From QHXW01 sp963768075 (GTDB taxonomy: Bacteria > Acidobacteriota > Terriglobia > Bryobacterales > Bryobacteraceae): a stretch of DNA of 64,000 nt. The notes below the pieces were generated by a model. That model was not told where the DNA came from, did not search any database, and was given only the letters and a program-made list of their open reading frames with translations. Position numbers and translations under genes: made by a program. Where the stretch lies: positions 62,001 to 126,000 of the forward strand of contig CAVYHD010000021.1 of NCBI GenBank assembly GCA_963768075.1, given 5' to 3'. Positions 8,729 to 17,101 of this stretch are shown here, one piece after another. Numbering within the stretch: position 1 is the stretch's first letter; each line of letters begins with the position of its first letter.

Positions 8729-9198
8729 ATGGCACAAGAGCAGGAAACCAGAAATCGCGAAAACAGGCCGCCGCGCGAAGGCCCGGGTGGTCGGCCGCGT
8801 GACGAGGGCCGTCGCGATGACCGGCGTGGTGACCGGGGAGATCGGGGCCGTCCGAAGGGCCGCCCGAGATCGATCTCGACAAGCTGATCGGCGACAGCCT
8901 GTATCTCGATAACCAGGCGCACGTCGTCGTCAGCCGCATGCGCGATATGGATTCCGGCACCAGAGCCAGTTGCGGCGGCTCTACAACGCGGTGCGCCGGG
9001 CCACGCGCGCGCCCGAAAACGAGCGGCAGCACGAGTTCGTGATGCTGCGCGCGCGCCTGGCTTACACCATCGCGCGGCATGGCTGCGCAGCCTCGATCAG
9101 ATCGAACGGCTGCTGCTGCAGGTGACCCGCAAGAACGAAGCCGCGGCTACGAACGCTTCCGCGACCTGTTCGAAGCCATCGTCGCCTACAACGAATAG
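8729..9198 (+). CDS. csm2: Csm2, small subunit of type III-A effector (several frameshifts in this sequence)
   Basis: Small helical subunit of the Csm complex, read across about four single-base frameshifts between 8866 and 9150. The start ATG is 7 bp after the csm1 stop. About 45 residues of Arg/Asp/Gly-rich low complexity come first (for example RRDDRRGDRGDRGRPKGRP). The Csm2-like helices follow as EIDLDKLIGDSLYLDNQAHV, QSQLRRLYNAVRRATRAPEN, LRSLDQIERLLLQVTRKNE and the ending YERFRDLFEAIVAYNE. That ending and the position between csm1 and csm3 identify it. The conserved pieces on both sides of each break suggest indel errors rather than decay. The basic tail is not usual for Csm2. Confidence 0.72.
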
Positions 9199-9223
9199 CG
9201 CACCTCCAGACGAACAAGGACGC

Positions 9224-10058
9224 ATGAGCGCTCACACTGCACAAACGGAATTGAAGCTGATCGGAAAGCTGATCCTCGAAGGCGAAATGCATTGCGAGAC
9301 CGGTCTGCACGTCGGCGCGGGCAAGGGCTCGCTCGAAATCGGCGGCGCGGATAATCCGGTCGTGAAGGATGCCATCGGCCGGCCCTACGTCCCCGGCAGC
9401 ACGCTGCGCGGAGGATTCGCGCGCTGCTCGAGCAGTCGACCGGCATGGCCGTGCCCTCCGAACTGGTTTTCATTTCGACGCGCAAAGGCCAGGAAGTGCG
9501 CATTCACCAGAGCGACCGGCCGGACGACGAGATCTGCATGCTGTTCGGGCGCAACCCGGGGCGCATGGAGAGCGTCGACCGGCGAAGCGGTCGAGAGCCA
9601 CCACGCCACTCCGGCGCGGCTGACCGTTTTCGATGCGCCGCTCGATGCCGAAAGCATCACGCCGCAGATGCGCGAGAACCTCGACGACGAGCTGACCGAA
9701 GTGAAGAGCGAGAACGCCATCGACCGCATCACCTCGCAGGCCAATCCGCGCACGCTCGAGCGCGTGCCCGCGGGCGCGCGTTTCCGCGTGCGGATGGTCG
9801 CTGGATATCCTTTGCGAGGAAGATACGCCGCTGTTCGGCGCTGTGGTGCAGGGCCTGCGGCTGCTCGAAGACGATGCGCTGGGCGGCGGTGGCTCGCGCG
9901 GCAGCGGCCGCGTGCGCTTCTCAAATCTGAAGCTCGTTTGGCGCAACCGGGAGTATTACGCCTCCGGCGCCGCCGAAAAGGAGCTGATCGCGGGCGCGGA
10001 TGTGGCGGGATTGCAAAAACTGGTCCAGGAATCCGCCATGTCGTTCGTAAAGGAATGA
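9224..10058 (+). CDS. csm3: Csm3, backbone RAMP and target-RNA nuclease (frameshifted in this sequence)
   Basis: Repeated backbone subunit that cleaves target RNA at 6-nt intervals. Reading starts at ATG 9224 and ends with ESAMSFVKE at 10058, crossing frameshifts near 9420, 9585 and 9805. The family landmarks are ETGLHVGAG, GGADNPVVKD with the expected catalytic Asp at residue 43, RPYVPGSTLRG, a region rich in ENAIDRITSQANPRTLERVP, and GSRGSGRVRF near the C terminus. The unbroken parts are well conserved, so the protein is probably intact in the organism. The stop overlaps the csm4 start. Confidence 0.85.
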
Positions 10059-11125
10059 CGCCGGCTCCGCAGCCAGGGCTTGTGGTCAAGCTCCGCCCTA
10101 GCGGCCCATGGCGCGTGGGTCCGGACTCAGGCGCGCGCGATGCGGTGGACTTGCTTTACCACAGCGACTCGCTCTACTCCGCCATTACAAGCGCCATGCG
10201 TCTGCTGGGCCATCTCGAAAAATGGCTCGGCGCTACGGCGCGCCAAGCCGCGGGCGCGTCTGTCCGCTTTAGCTCGCTATTTCCATTTCAAAATGAAATC
10301 GGCTACGTGGTTCCGCCACGCAGTGTGTGGCCCCCTCCGCCCTCAAGCAAGGTTCGCTGGAAAGGAGCCCGCTTCATCCCGTTAGGCCTGGTGACGCCTC
10401 TGCTCGCCGGCCACGCGCTCGAAGAGGACCGCTGGGATATGGATGGCGAGAGCCAGTGCCTCGTCCCTGCCGGCAGACTCGGGCCCCTTCGCCTGGGCAT
10501 TCGATCGGGAGCCGCGGTAGATCGGCTGTCGGGCAATATCGAGCCGCACGAAGTGGCGTGCGTCGAGTTTCTTCCGGCGGCCGGGCTTTGGGCCGTGATC
10601 TCCTTCGCGGACGAAGAGCAGAAGGAAAAGTGGGATGGCCCGGTGCGCGCCGCGTTGCGATTCCTTGCCGATTCCGGATTCGGCGGAGAGCGCGGCCGCG
10701 GCTGGGGTCGCGCGGAAACACCGGAGTTTATCGAAGGGTCGCTGCCGCAGATGATTCTCCCCGCGCAGCCGGCCGAACCTGTCTCGGTCCCTGAAGAGGA
10801 AGTGCCAGCAGCCGCAGAACCGGCCCCCGGCGAATCCTCCAGCGCGTACTGGCTGCTTTCGCTGTTCAGTCCGGCGGCTGGCGATTCAGTCGACTGGAAC
10901 CGGGGAAGTTATTCCGTCTTGACCCGCAGCGGGCGTGTGGAAAGCCCCGTCCGCTCGGGTGATCAGAAGAAGTCTCTGAACATGATCAGCGAAGGTTCGG
11001 TCTTGCTGGCGGAGCAGCCGGTGCATGGGGCCGCCCCCGATGTCGCGCCCGATGGCTTCGCGCACCCGGTCTATCGCGCGGGATTCGCGCTGGCGATTCC
11101 GATCCCCTGGCAGGCGGCGTCATGA
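10055..11125 (+). CDS. csm4: Csm4, crRNA 5'-tag-binding RAMP
   Basis: Cas5-like subunit that would hold the 5' tag of crRNA and anchor Cas10. The 356-residue frame starts at an ATG overlapping the csm3 stop (ATGA). Recognisable parts are the N-terminal strand LVVKLRPSGPWRVGP, DLLYHSDSLYSAI, the glycine-rich loop GFGGERGRGWGR near residue 210, and a second RAMP half ending YRAGFALAIPIP. A Pro/Glu/Ala linker at about residues 235-265 joins the two halves. The open frame also continues upstream through part of csm3, but only because of the csm3 frameshifts. It overlaps csm5 by 4 bp. Confidence 0.85.
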   Translation: MTPAPQPGLVVKLRPSGPWRVGPDSGARDAVDLLYHSDSLYSAITSAMRLLGHLEKWLGATARQAAGASVRFSSLFPFQNEIGYVVPPRSVWPPPPSSKVRWKGARFIPLGLVTPLLAGHALEEDRWDMDGESQCLVPAGRLGPLRLGIRSGAAVDRLSGNIEPHEVACVEFLPAAGLWAVISFADEEQKEKWDGPVRAALRFLADSGFGGERGRGWGRAETPEFIEGSLPQMILPAQPAEPVSVPEEEVPAAAEPAPGESSSAYWLLSLFSPAAGDSVDWNRGSYSVLTRSGRVESPVRSGDQKKSLNMISEGSVLLAEQPVHGAAPDVAPDGFAHPVYRAGFALAIPIPWQAAS

Positions 11126-12276
11126 GATACCGGCTCACCTGCTTGACCCCCGTGCTGGTGGGTGATGGCGGCCGGCTCTCCGCCATCGACTACATGGTTT
11201 GGAAAGACCACGTCAACGTTCTCGACCAGCACCGCATCTTCAAGCTGCTTTCCAAAGGCCCGCGCCTCGACGGTTATCTCGCGCAGCTTAAGAAGGCCAC
11301 GAAGCTCGACTTCGCCTCCTGGGGTGGCTTTGCGCAGAACTTCGCCGATCGCCGCATTCCCTTCGAGCACGCCGCCTATTCGAACTACTGGAACCGCGCC
11401 ATGGGCGACAGTCTCAACATCCCTACCTTTGCGCGCGGCGCCTCGGGTCCGTATCTGCCGGGCTCGGCCATTAAGGGTGCGTTGCGCACGGGCATGTTGT
11501 TTGCGCATATGACCGACGGCGTATTGCGCGACGTGGCCGGCCGCATCCGCCCCGAACGCCCCTCGCGCCGTCCGGCGGAAGCCGCCGAGGAGCAGTTGCT
11601 GGGGACAGGCGGGAACAGCCGCACGCGGTTCTTCGGGGCCGCGGATTCAGCTCCGGTGGATCATTCGCGCTTCAAGATTTATCTTCTGCGCGTCTCAACC
11701 CTCATCAGCCGCGGGCATGACGAGTACTCCCTGGGGTGGAAGCAAACTTCGCGCGGCGCTGCCGATGGCCGCCGGCCCGAAGACGGCGCGCCGGCTTTCG
11801 CGGAGATGGCGGCGCCGGGGAGCGTCTTCGAAGGATCGTGGCAGGAGAAGGAATTCTTTGCTCAGTCCGACATTCGCCGTTTGCTGGGCTGGCGTGAACC
11901 TATGGAGCGGGCCAATGTCTTCGACGCGGTGAATCAGTACACCGCGGGCCTGTTGGCACTTCACAAGAGCTACGCTTCGCGCGTCGGGCTACCCTTGCTT
12001 TCAAAGACACTGGACGAACTGGAAACTCGCTTGGCGGACGCCCGCGCTTCAGGAGCGTGCCTATTCCCGGTCGGATGGGGCGCCGGAGTGATCGGTAAGT
12101 CCGCGTGGCTCGACACGGCAAATGCCGATTACCGCCAGGTTCTCAAGAGCGTCGCCGTATACAACAGCGCCTTAGCGTCGGGGCTGCCGTTCCCGAAGAC
12201 GCGGCGCGTGGTCTTCCTGAACGACCAACCCGCCAGTCTGCCAGGCTGGACCAAGCTGGAAGTCCTGCCGGACTGA
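11122..12276 (+). CDS. csm5: Csm5, RAMP subunit of type III-A effector
   Basis: Fifth gene of the Csm set, 384 residues, starting at an ATG overlapping the csm4 stop. Csm5 caps the backbone and takes part in crRNA maturation in studied systems. The N-terminal motif RLTCLTPVLVGDGGRLSAID, the loop GPYLPGSAIKGALRTGML and a late GWGAGVIGKS loop are typical RAMP elements. This gene shows no frameshift. The next gene is msrA 19 bp downstream, so no cas6, csm6 or CRISPR array follows. Confidence 0.86.
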   Translation: MRYRLTCLTPVLVGDGGRLSAIDYMVWKDHVNVLDQHRIFKLLSKGPRLDGYLAQLKKATKLDFASWGGFAQNFADRRIPFEHAAYSNYWNRAMGDSLNIPTFARGASGPYLPGSAIKGALRTGMLFAHMTDGVLRDVAGRIRPERPSRRPAEAAEEQLLGTGGNSRTRFFGAADSAPVDHSRFKIYLLRVSTLISRGHDEYSLGWKQTSRGAADGRRPEDGAPAFAEMAAPGSVFEGSWQEKEFFAQSDIRRLLGWREPMERANVFDAVNQYTAGLLALHKSYASRVGLPLLSKTLDELETRLADARASGACLFPVGWGAGVIGKSAWLDTANADYRQVLKSVAVYNSALASGLPFPKTRRVVFLNDQPASLPGWTKLEVLPD

Positions 12277-12295
12277 AATGTCGTAAGGTAAAAGC

Positions 12296-12856
12296 ATGTC
12301 TCAATCCGAAGTCGCGGTACTCGGCGGCGGATGCTTTTGGTGCCTGGAAGCCGTCTATCAACAGATGGAGGGCGTTCTGAGTGTCGTGTCCGGATACATG
12401 GGCGGCCGCAGGCCTGATCCGACATATGAGCAGGTGTGCAGCGGTGGCACCGGCCACATTGAAGTCGTGCAGGTGGCCTTCGATCCGAGTGTGACCTCTT
12501 ATCGCGAAATCCTCGAGGTCTTTTTCGCGACTCACGATCCGACTACACGCGACCGCCAAGGCAACGATGCCGGCACTCAATACCGATCGGTGATTTTCTA
12601 CGCGTCCGACGCGCAGCGCTCAACGGCGGAACAAGTGATCCGCGAGCTCGATGCCGAACACATTTGGGCGGATCCGATTGTGACCGAGGTCCTCCCGGCT
12701 GCGACGTTCTACCGTGCAGAAGACTACCACCAGGATTACTTCCGCAGTAACTCAAACCAGCCATACTGCGCCTTTGTCGTGGCCCCAAAAGTCAGGAAGT
12801 TCCGCGAGAAGTTCGCGCACAAGATTAAACCAGGCGCCGTCCGGCAGGCGCATTGA
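12296..12856 (+). CDS. msrA: peptide-methionine (S)-S-oxide reductase
   Basis: Repairs oxidised methionine in proteins and free methionine sulfoxide. The 186-residue protein has the active-site motif GGCFWCLEAVYQ near its N terminus, GYMGG, and GTGHIEVVQVAFDP. It also has GNDAGTQYRSVIFY and the late FYRAEDYHQDYF. A second cysteine occurs in QPYCAF. The stop codon overlaps a possible TTG start of the following zinc-finger gene, and the small gap suggests co-transcription. It lies 19 bp after csm5, so it may also be read from the csm promoter. Confidence 0.95.
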   Translation: MSQSEVAVLGGGCFWCLEAVYQQMEGVLSVVSGYMGGRRPDPTYEQVCSGGTGHIEVVQVAFDPSVTSYREILEVFFATHDPTTRDRQGNDAGTQYRSVIFYASDAQRSTAEQVIRELDAEHIWADPIVTEVLPAATFYRAEDYHQDYFRSNSNQPYCAFVVAPKVRKFREKFAHKIKPGAVRQAH

Positions 12857-12870
12857 AAGAAGAAACCACA

Positions 12871-13125
12871 ATGGCAAGCTGCACGCACCTCGATCAGATT
12901 CACAATGTCAAACCCAAGACGAAGGGTTGTGAGGAATGCCTCAAGATGGGAGATACCTGGGTACACCTGCGTCTTTGTCTCTCGTGTGGCCATGTAGGCT
13001 GCTGCGATTCTTCGAAAAACAAGCACGCGACGAAGCATTTTCACGCAACCAAGCACGCCATCATGCAATCGATCGAGCCGGGCGAGTCCTGGCGCTGGTG
13101 TTACGTCGACGATACGGAACTGTAG
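12871..13125 (+). CDS. UBP-type zinc-finger domain protein
   Basis: A small protein of about 84 residues made of a single UBP (ubiquitin-hydrolase-type) zinc finger. The cysteine/histidine pattern is visible as MASCTHL, GCEECLKMG, LCLSCGHVGCCDSS and KHFHATKHAIMQS. Such domains occur in many bacteria as stand-alone proteins; the function is unclear and ubiquitin binding cannot be assumed. ATG 12871 was chosen because it lies next to a purine-rich AAAGAAG; a TTG at 12853 overlapping the msrA stop is an alternative. Close coupling to msrA hints at a redox or stress context. Confidence 0.85.
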   Translation: MASCTHLDQIHNVKPKTKGCEECLKMGDTWVHLRLCLSCGHVGCCDSSKNKHATKHFHATKHAIMQSIEPGESWRWCYVDDTEL

Positions 13126-13145
13126 TTGGGGTTAGCGTCAAAAGC

Positions 13146-13943
13146 TCAGTGATGTACCCGCTCGCTGGTAAACACATCCAGCCGCGCGGTTACATCCGCC
13201 AACTTGCTCGCCTCGGTGAGCGGCACCAGTAGCGAAGCGCAAGCTACGGGAAGCAGGATCGAGCGGTTCCCTATCTGAACCGCCACCTCCAGTTTGAAAC
13301 CGGCAATCCGCTCGATGTCGGCCCGAACGTCGGCGGGATCTTCCCCCCGGTCGAGTAACCCGACGAACGCCGGACCGGTCCAGCGGAACAACTGATCCTG
13401 CGGCGATAGGAACGATTTCACGTGGCCGCAGAATGCCCGGAGAACCCGATCACCGGTCGAGTACCCAAACTGAGCGTTGATTGTGTGCAGGCGGTCCACC
13501 ACAAAAAGAGCCGCATATGAACGCCCACCCCTTTCCATGGCGGCGGCCACGGCGAGTTGGGCAGCCTCGCGCGCTTCCAGGCCGGAGAGCCCGTCCACTG
13601 CGGGGGCTAGAGCCTTATTTTCCTTACATTTACTCCCCTTGGCGGCCTCCAGTTGCTCTTGCAGTTGCGCCAGCAACCGCGACATTTCTTCCTTCTGACG
13701 GCGGGAATGCTCCCTCAGGTCCTGAAGACACTCCAACAGCCGAAACCGGAGCACCCGGACACCCTCGATCGCCGAGGTCCCCTCAATCCCCTCCTCGATC
13801 TGGTCCAGACGAACGACACAATCATCGTTGGCTGAGCAAATGCTCGAAACCGCCCCCGCAGCCAGTTTCAGAATATGCTGTAACTCTTGTGTTTTTAGCG
13901 GCTCAACAGCGCTAGTCGTTGCGATGGGTTCGGTCGAGCTCAC
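13146..13943 (-). CDS. degenerate GGDEF-domain protein with coiled coil
   Basis: A 265-residue protein. Residues 1-110 are helical with a Glu/Gln-rich coiled coil (about 75-105). Residues 120-260 follow the GGDEF fold: ALFVVDRLHTINAQFGYSTGDRVL matches the conserved N-terminal half. The active-site loop reads RWTGPAFVGLL where an active enzyme has R-x-GGDEF. The signature catalytic residues are therefore gone, and it is probably a non-catalytic binding or signalling domain. No membrane segment is seen. It is convergent with the zinc-finger gene and upstream of purN on the same strand. Confidence 0.75.
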   Translation of the reverse strand: MSSTEPIATTSAVEPLKTQELQHILKLAAGAVSSICSANDDCVVRLDQIEEGIEGTSAIEGVRVLRFRLLECLQDLREHSRRQKEEMSRLLAQLQEQLEAAKGSKCKENKALAPAVDGLSGLEAREAAQLAVAAAMERGGRSYAALFVVDRLHTINAQFGYSTGDRVLRAFCGHVKSFLSPQDQLFRWTGPAFVGLLDRGEDPADVRADIERIAGFKLEVAVQIGNRSILLPVACASLLVPLTEASKLADVTARLDVFTSERVHH

Positions 13944-13976
13944 ACTACATAAAGATCGGCCTTCCGATGGGAAACC

Positions 13977-14587
13977 TTAACCCGGTTGCTCGGTCGTGAT
14001 CACCCGCCGGCCCTCGATGCGGAAGTTCCGGCCGAGCATGACCCGGATGGCCTGGCTATAAGCAAGATGCTCTTGCACGAGGATGCGCGCCGATAACGAG
14101 TCGACTGTATCCGTATCAAGCACCGGGACCGCCGCCTGGAGGATGATCGGCCCGGCATCCAGAAACTCATCGACCAAATGCACCGTGCATCCCGTAATCT
14201 TGACGCCATGTTCCAGCGCCTGCTTCTGGGCGTCCAGCCCGGGAAACGCAGGCAATAGCGACGGGTGGATGTTAAGAATGCGCCCGGGAAGGCGCGCACA
14301 AAGGATGCGCTTAACAGCCGCATAAATCCCGCCAGGCAGACCAGATCCACGTGATTCGCCTGGAGTTCCTGAATCAGCGACAGATCGTAGGTCTCGCGAT
14401 CCAGCCCCTTCGAGGGGATGCAAACGGCCTCGATCCCGCGGTGGCGGGCAACGTCCAGCCCTCGCGCCTCCGGACGGTTGCTGAGGACCACCGCAATCTC
14501 CGCGTCGATGCGCCCCGCTGCCACCTGATCAGCAATGGCTTCGAAATTGGACCCTCGCCCCGATAGCAGAATGCCGAGGCGCGTCAA
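13977..14587 (-). CDS. purN: phosphoribosylglycinamide formyltransferase (one frameshift in this sequence)
   Basis: Transfers the formyl group from 10-formyl-THF to GAR, the third step of purine synthesis. The N-terminal part reads LTRLGILLSGRGSNFEAIAD from a TTG start whose bases overlap the purM stop. It continues to SASFVRAFPG. The frame then changes near 14281, and GRILNIHPSLLPAFPG with the family histidine follows. The total length of 611 bp is one base short of a whole number of codons, so a single lost base explains the break. Conservation on both sides argues for a sequence error. It is co-transcribed with purM. Confidence 0.88.
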
Positions 14588-15627
14588 CTGTACTCCACGC
14601 GCGGGCCCCCGCGGCGGGCCTTGACGACGCGCCCGATGTGGTGGCACGGCTCGCCCATCTTCTTCAGGAGCCGCTCCGCGCGGACGGCGTCCTTCTCGCC
14701 AACCGCCAGGATCATTCCGATCCCGAGATTGAGAGTGCGGCGCCAGTCGTCCTCCGGCATGTTTCCGATCTCCCGCAGCAGCCGAAAGATGGGCGGAACG
14801 GGCCATGAGGCGACATCGATGGCCGCCGCCAGATCGCCGGGCAGCATACGGGGCGCGTTGTCCGTGATGCCGCCGCCCGTGATATGCGCCGCCCCCTTGA
14901 GGGTGCCCGCCGCAATCAGCGCGCGAATGGGCTTCAGGTAGCTCCGATGGATTTTCAACAGCTCTTCAGCCAGCGTTGTGCCGAGTTCATGCCGCCAGGT
15001 ATTCGGCTGGTATCCGGCGATGTCGAACAGCAGCTTCCGCGCAAGCGAATAACCGTTGGTATGTAGTCCGGTGGAGGGTAACCCGATCAGAACGTCGCCG
15101 GAACGAATCCCCCGTCCAGTAATCAAACTGTTCTTCTCGGCGGCGCCCACGATAGTCCCGGCAAGGTCATACTCGCCATTCCCGTAAAGCCCCGGCATCT
15201 CTGCTGTCTCGCCCCCGATGAGCGCACACCCGTTTTCGCGGCATGCGCGCGCAATGCCCGAGATGACGCTTGCCGCCACCTCCGCGGCCAGTTTGCCCAC
15301 TGCCAGATAGTCCAGAAAAAACAGCGGAACGGCGCCCTGCACTGCGATGTCATTGACGCAATGATTCACCAGATCCTGGCCGATCGTGTCGTGACGGCCC
15401 GTGGCGAACGCAATCTTGAGCTTCGTTCCCACACCATCCACGGAGCTTACCAACACTGGCTTCTTGAAGCCCGTCAGTGCATAACATGCTCCGAACGTAC
15501 CGATATCGGTAAGGACGCCGGGCGTGAACGTCCGCTGGGCCATCTTCTTGATGGCGCCTACCGCTCGGTCCGCTTCGTCGATGTTGACGCCTGCGTCGCG
15601 ATAGCGAATTCTCCGGGTTGTGATCAT
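14584..15627 (-). CDS. purM: phosphoribosylformylglycinamidine cyclo-ligase (AIR synthetase)
   Basis: Purine biosynthesis enzyme that closes the imidazole ring to give AIR using ATP. The 347-residue length is normal. Visible motifs are YRDAGVNIDEADRAV at the start and VSSVDGVGTKLKIAF. DLVNHCVNDIAVQGAVPLFF, LIGGETAEMPGLY and AHITGGGITDNAPRML follow. It is directly followed by purN in the same operon. No frameshift is seen. Confidence 0.96.
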   Translation of the reverse strand: MITTRRIRYRDAGVNIDEADRAVGAIKKMAQRTFTPGVLTDIGTFGACYALTGFKKPVLVSSVDGVGTKLKIAFATGRHDTIGQDLVNHCVNDIAVQGAVPLFFLDYLAVGKLAAEVAASVISGIARACRENGCALIGGETAEMPGLYGNGEYDLAGTIVGAAEKNSLITGRGIRSGDVLIGLPSTGLHTNGYSLARKLLFDIAGYQPNTWRHELGTTLAEELLKIHRSYLKPIRALIAAGTLKGAAHITGGGITDNAPRMLPGDLAAAIDVASWPVPPIFRLLREIGNMPEDDWRRTLNLGIGMILAVGEKDAVRAERLLKKMGEPCHHIGRVVKARRGGPRVEYS

Positions 15628-15919
15628 CTGCGGGTGGATACTTTTAGTATATCGCGCCTGCCGCTGCGCATTCTACTTGAGAAACTAAGTGTGCGGCTAA
15701 GTAGACGGCTGATGAATTTGAATTCTACGAAGCCAAACTTGGCCGGCTTGAATCTTGCCTCGTCGGATGATGCTTTCGCCCCGCAAACGGAGTCAAAAGA
15801 GGATTCGTGGGCAAGCGAGAGTGATTCTGTTCTTGGTTATGTTCTTGAACAGCTTGAGCAACCCGCGCCTCGAGGGGCTCCATGGGTCTGGGGTCGTGCA
15901 GATCTCCAGGTGCGCGAGT
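15628..15919. other. region between purM and dtd with one doubtful small reading frame
   Basis: Between the purM start and the dtd stop there are about 290 bases with lower GC than their surroundings. On the plus strand a frame opens at ATG 15712 and runs to 15993 (93 residues, acidic, containing SSDDAFAPQTESKEDSW). It overlaps the end of dtd on the opposite strand. Its codons use many T- and A-ending forms unlike the neighbours, and I recognise no family. It may be a small foreign gene or chance. Confidence 0.25.
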
Positions 15920-16367
15920 TCATGGATGAACCGAATCACATAATAGAGTCACTGGGCCGTCGTTCACAAGGTGAACACTCATGGAAGTCCTGAAAACTCC
16001 GGCTTCGACGGTAACCTGCGCCGACCGGGCGCGGCTGAGGAAATACTGATACAGTTCCTGCGCTTTTTCCGGATCGGCGGCTAAGTCAAAACTGGGTCTC
16101 CGGCCCTTACGGCAGTCTCCATATACAGTGAAATTGGAGACGACCAATAACCCACCCTTCACGTCCAGAACGCTAAGGTTCATTTTCCCCGCCGCATCGG
16201 AAAAAATACGAAGCCCGAGTATCTTATCTACCAGATAATCGGCATCCCGATAAGTATCGGTCTTCGCAATGCCGAGCAGAAGAACCAGACCCATCCCGAT
16301 AGAGCCGCTAACTCGGCCCATCCAACTCGACCCGGGCTTCCTTGACTCTTTGAATTACAATTCGCAT
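15920..16367 (-). CDS. dtd: D-aminoacyl-tRNA deacylase (one frameshift near the N terminus)
   Basis: Removes D-amino acids mischarged on tRNA. The gene starts at ATG 16367 with MRIVIQRVKEARVELDG, then changes frame near 16319 and continues RVSGSIGMGLVLLLGIAKTD. The family motifs GGLLVVSNFTVYGD, GRRPSFDLAA and the C-terminal HLVNDGPVTLLCDS are present. The total of 448 bp is one base more than 149 codons, so one inserted base accounts for the break. Without correction the gene would appear to start internally at 16321. The intact motifs suggest a sequence error. Confidence 0.88.
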
Positions 16368-16384
16368 AAGAATGATTCACCATC

Positions 16385-16416
16385 TTGACACGGCTAACTA
16401 GCGCTCATGATATAGT
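16385..16416 (+). promoter_or_regulatory. candidate sigma-70 promoter for the small basic protein gene
   Basis: A perfect TTGACA lies at 16385-16390. The -10 zone reads GATATAGT, with TATAGT at 16411-16416 (spacer 20) or GATATA at 16409 (spacer 18). A GAGGAG ribosome-binding site follows at 16421. The spacing is not ideal. Confidence 0.45.
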
Positions 16417-16433
16417 GTGCGAGGAGAGAATTC

Positions 16434-16705
16434 ATGCCAAAAGGCAGATCATCGCGGACGCGACTATTAGCAATGGCCTTAGTCGGATACCAAATCGAAA
16501 AACAGAAAATAGAAGACAAGATCCGTGAGATACGTGCGCAGCTCGGAACGGGAAGGCGCGCGCCGCGGCTCCGGCGGCAGAAAAGGAAGTCGGCCCGCAG
16601 CGGAAACGTACCTTGAGCGTATCTGCCCGGAAGCGGATCGCCGCCGCGCAACGGAAGCGCTGGGCCGCGCATCGCAAGAAACTGGCGAAGGCCGGCAAAC
16701 GGTAG
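16434..16705 (+). CDS. small basic protein, family member B (one frameshift in this sequence)
   Basis: About 90 residues when read across one lost base near 16555. The first part is MPKGRSSRTRLLAMALVGYQ followed by a charged helix (EKQKIEDKIREIRAQL). After the break the third frame gives a strongly basic tail with SVSARKRIAAAQRKRWAAHR, ending in AKAGKR at the TAG 16703. The tail matches member A at 4664, whose equivalent is ARQEVSERMKRYWDARRK. A good GAGGAG site precedes the ATG. The function is unknown; the charge suggests nucleic-acid binding. It lies 18 bp before acpS, probably in one transcript. Confidence 0.6.
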
Positions 16706-16723
16706 CTCCCGCGCAGAGTCGTC

Positions 16724-17101
16724 ATGATCCTGGGCACGGGTGTCGACCTGGCCGAAGTCGGCCGCATCCGCGACGCCATCACGCGGTATGGCCGGCGCTT
16801 TGTCGAGCGGATCTATACTCCCGCTGAAATCGCCTACGTAGAGCGCAAAGCCAATCGCTTCGAGCGCTATGCCGGGCGTTTCGCCGCCAAGGAAGCAGGG
16901 ATGAAAGCCATCGGCACCGGCTGGAGACGCGGCGTCCGCTGGCAGGATTTCGAGGTAGCGAACTTACCCTCTGGCCGCCCGACGCTCCAACTTCACGGCG
17001 AGGCCGCCCGCATCGCAGGTGAGCTCGGGGTTAAACTGATTTCGCTATCGATCACGCATACCGCCGAATTAGGAATGGCGCACGTGATATTGGAAGGCTG
17101 A
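16724..17101 (+). CDS. acpS: holo-[acyl-carrier-protein] synthase
   Basis: Transfers 4'-phosphopantetheine from CoA to acyl carrier protein for fatty acid synthesis. The 125-residue length fits the trimeric AcpS type. The motifs GTGVDLAEVGRI with the magnesium-binding Asp, RFAAKEAGMKAIGTGW, and the late LSITHTAELGMAHVIL are all present. The 3' end overlaps the 3' end of the convergent phosphatidyltransferase frame by about 50 bp, although the exact end of the latter is uncertain. Confidence 0.95.
   Translation: MILGTGVDLAEVGRIRDAITRYGRRFVERIYTPAEIAYVERKANRFERYAGRFAAKEAGMKAIGTGWRRGVRWQDFEVANLPSGRPTLQLHGEAARIAGELGVKLISLSITHTAELGMAHVILEG

Noticed and set aside
8797..8870. Possible short direct repeats or a CRISPR remnant in csm2
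   Set aside because: The pattern of CGTGAC/CGCGATGAC units simply encodes an Arg/Asp/Gly-rich tail. There are no spacers of equal length.
9122..11125. A 667-residue open frame joining part of csm2/csm3 to csm4
   Set aside because: It arises only because csm3 frameshifts drop into the csm4 frame. Csm4 has its own ATG at 10055 overlapping the csm3 stop.
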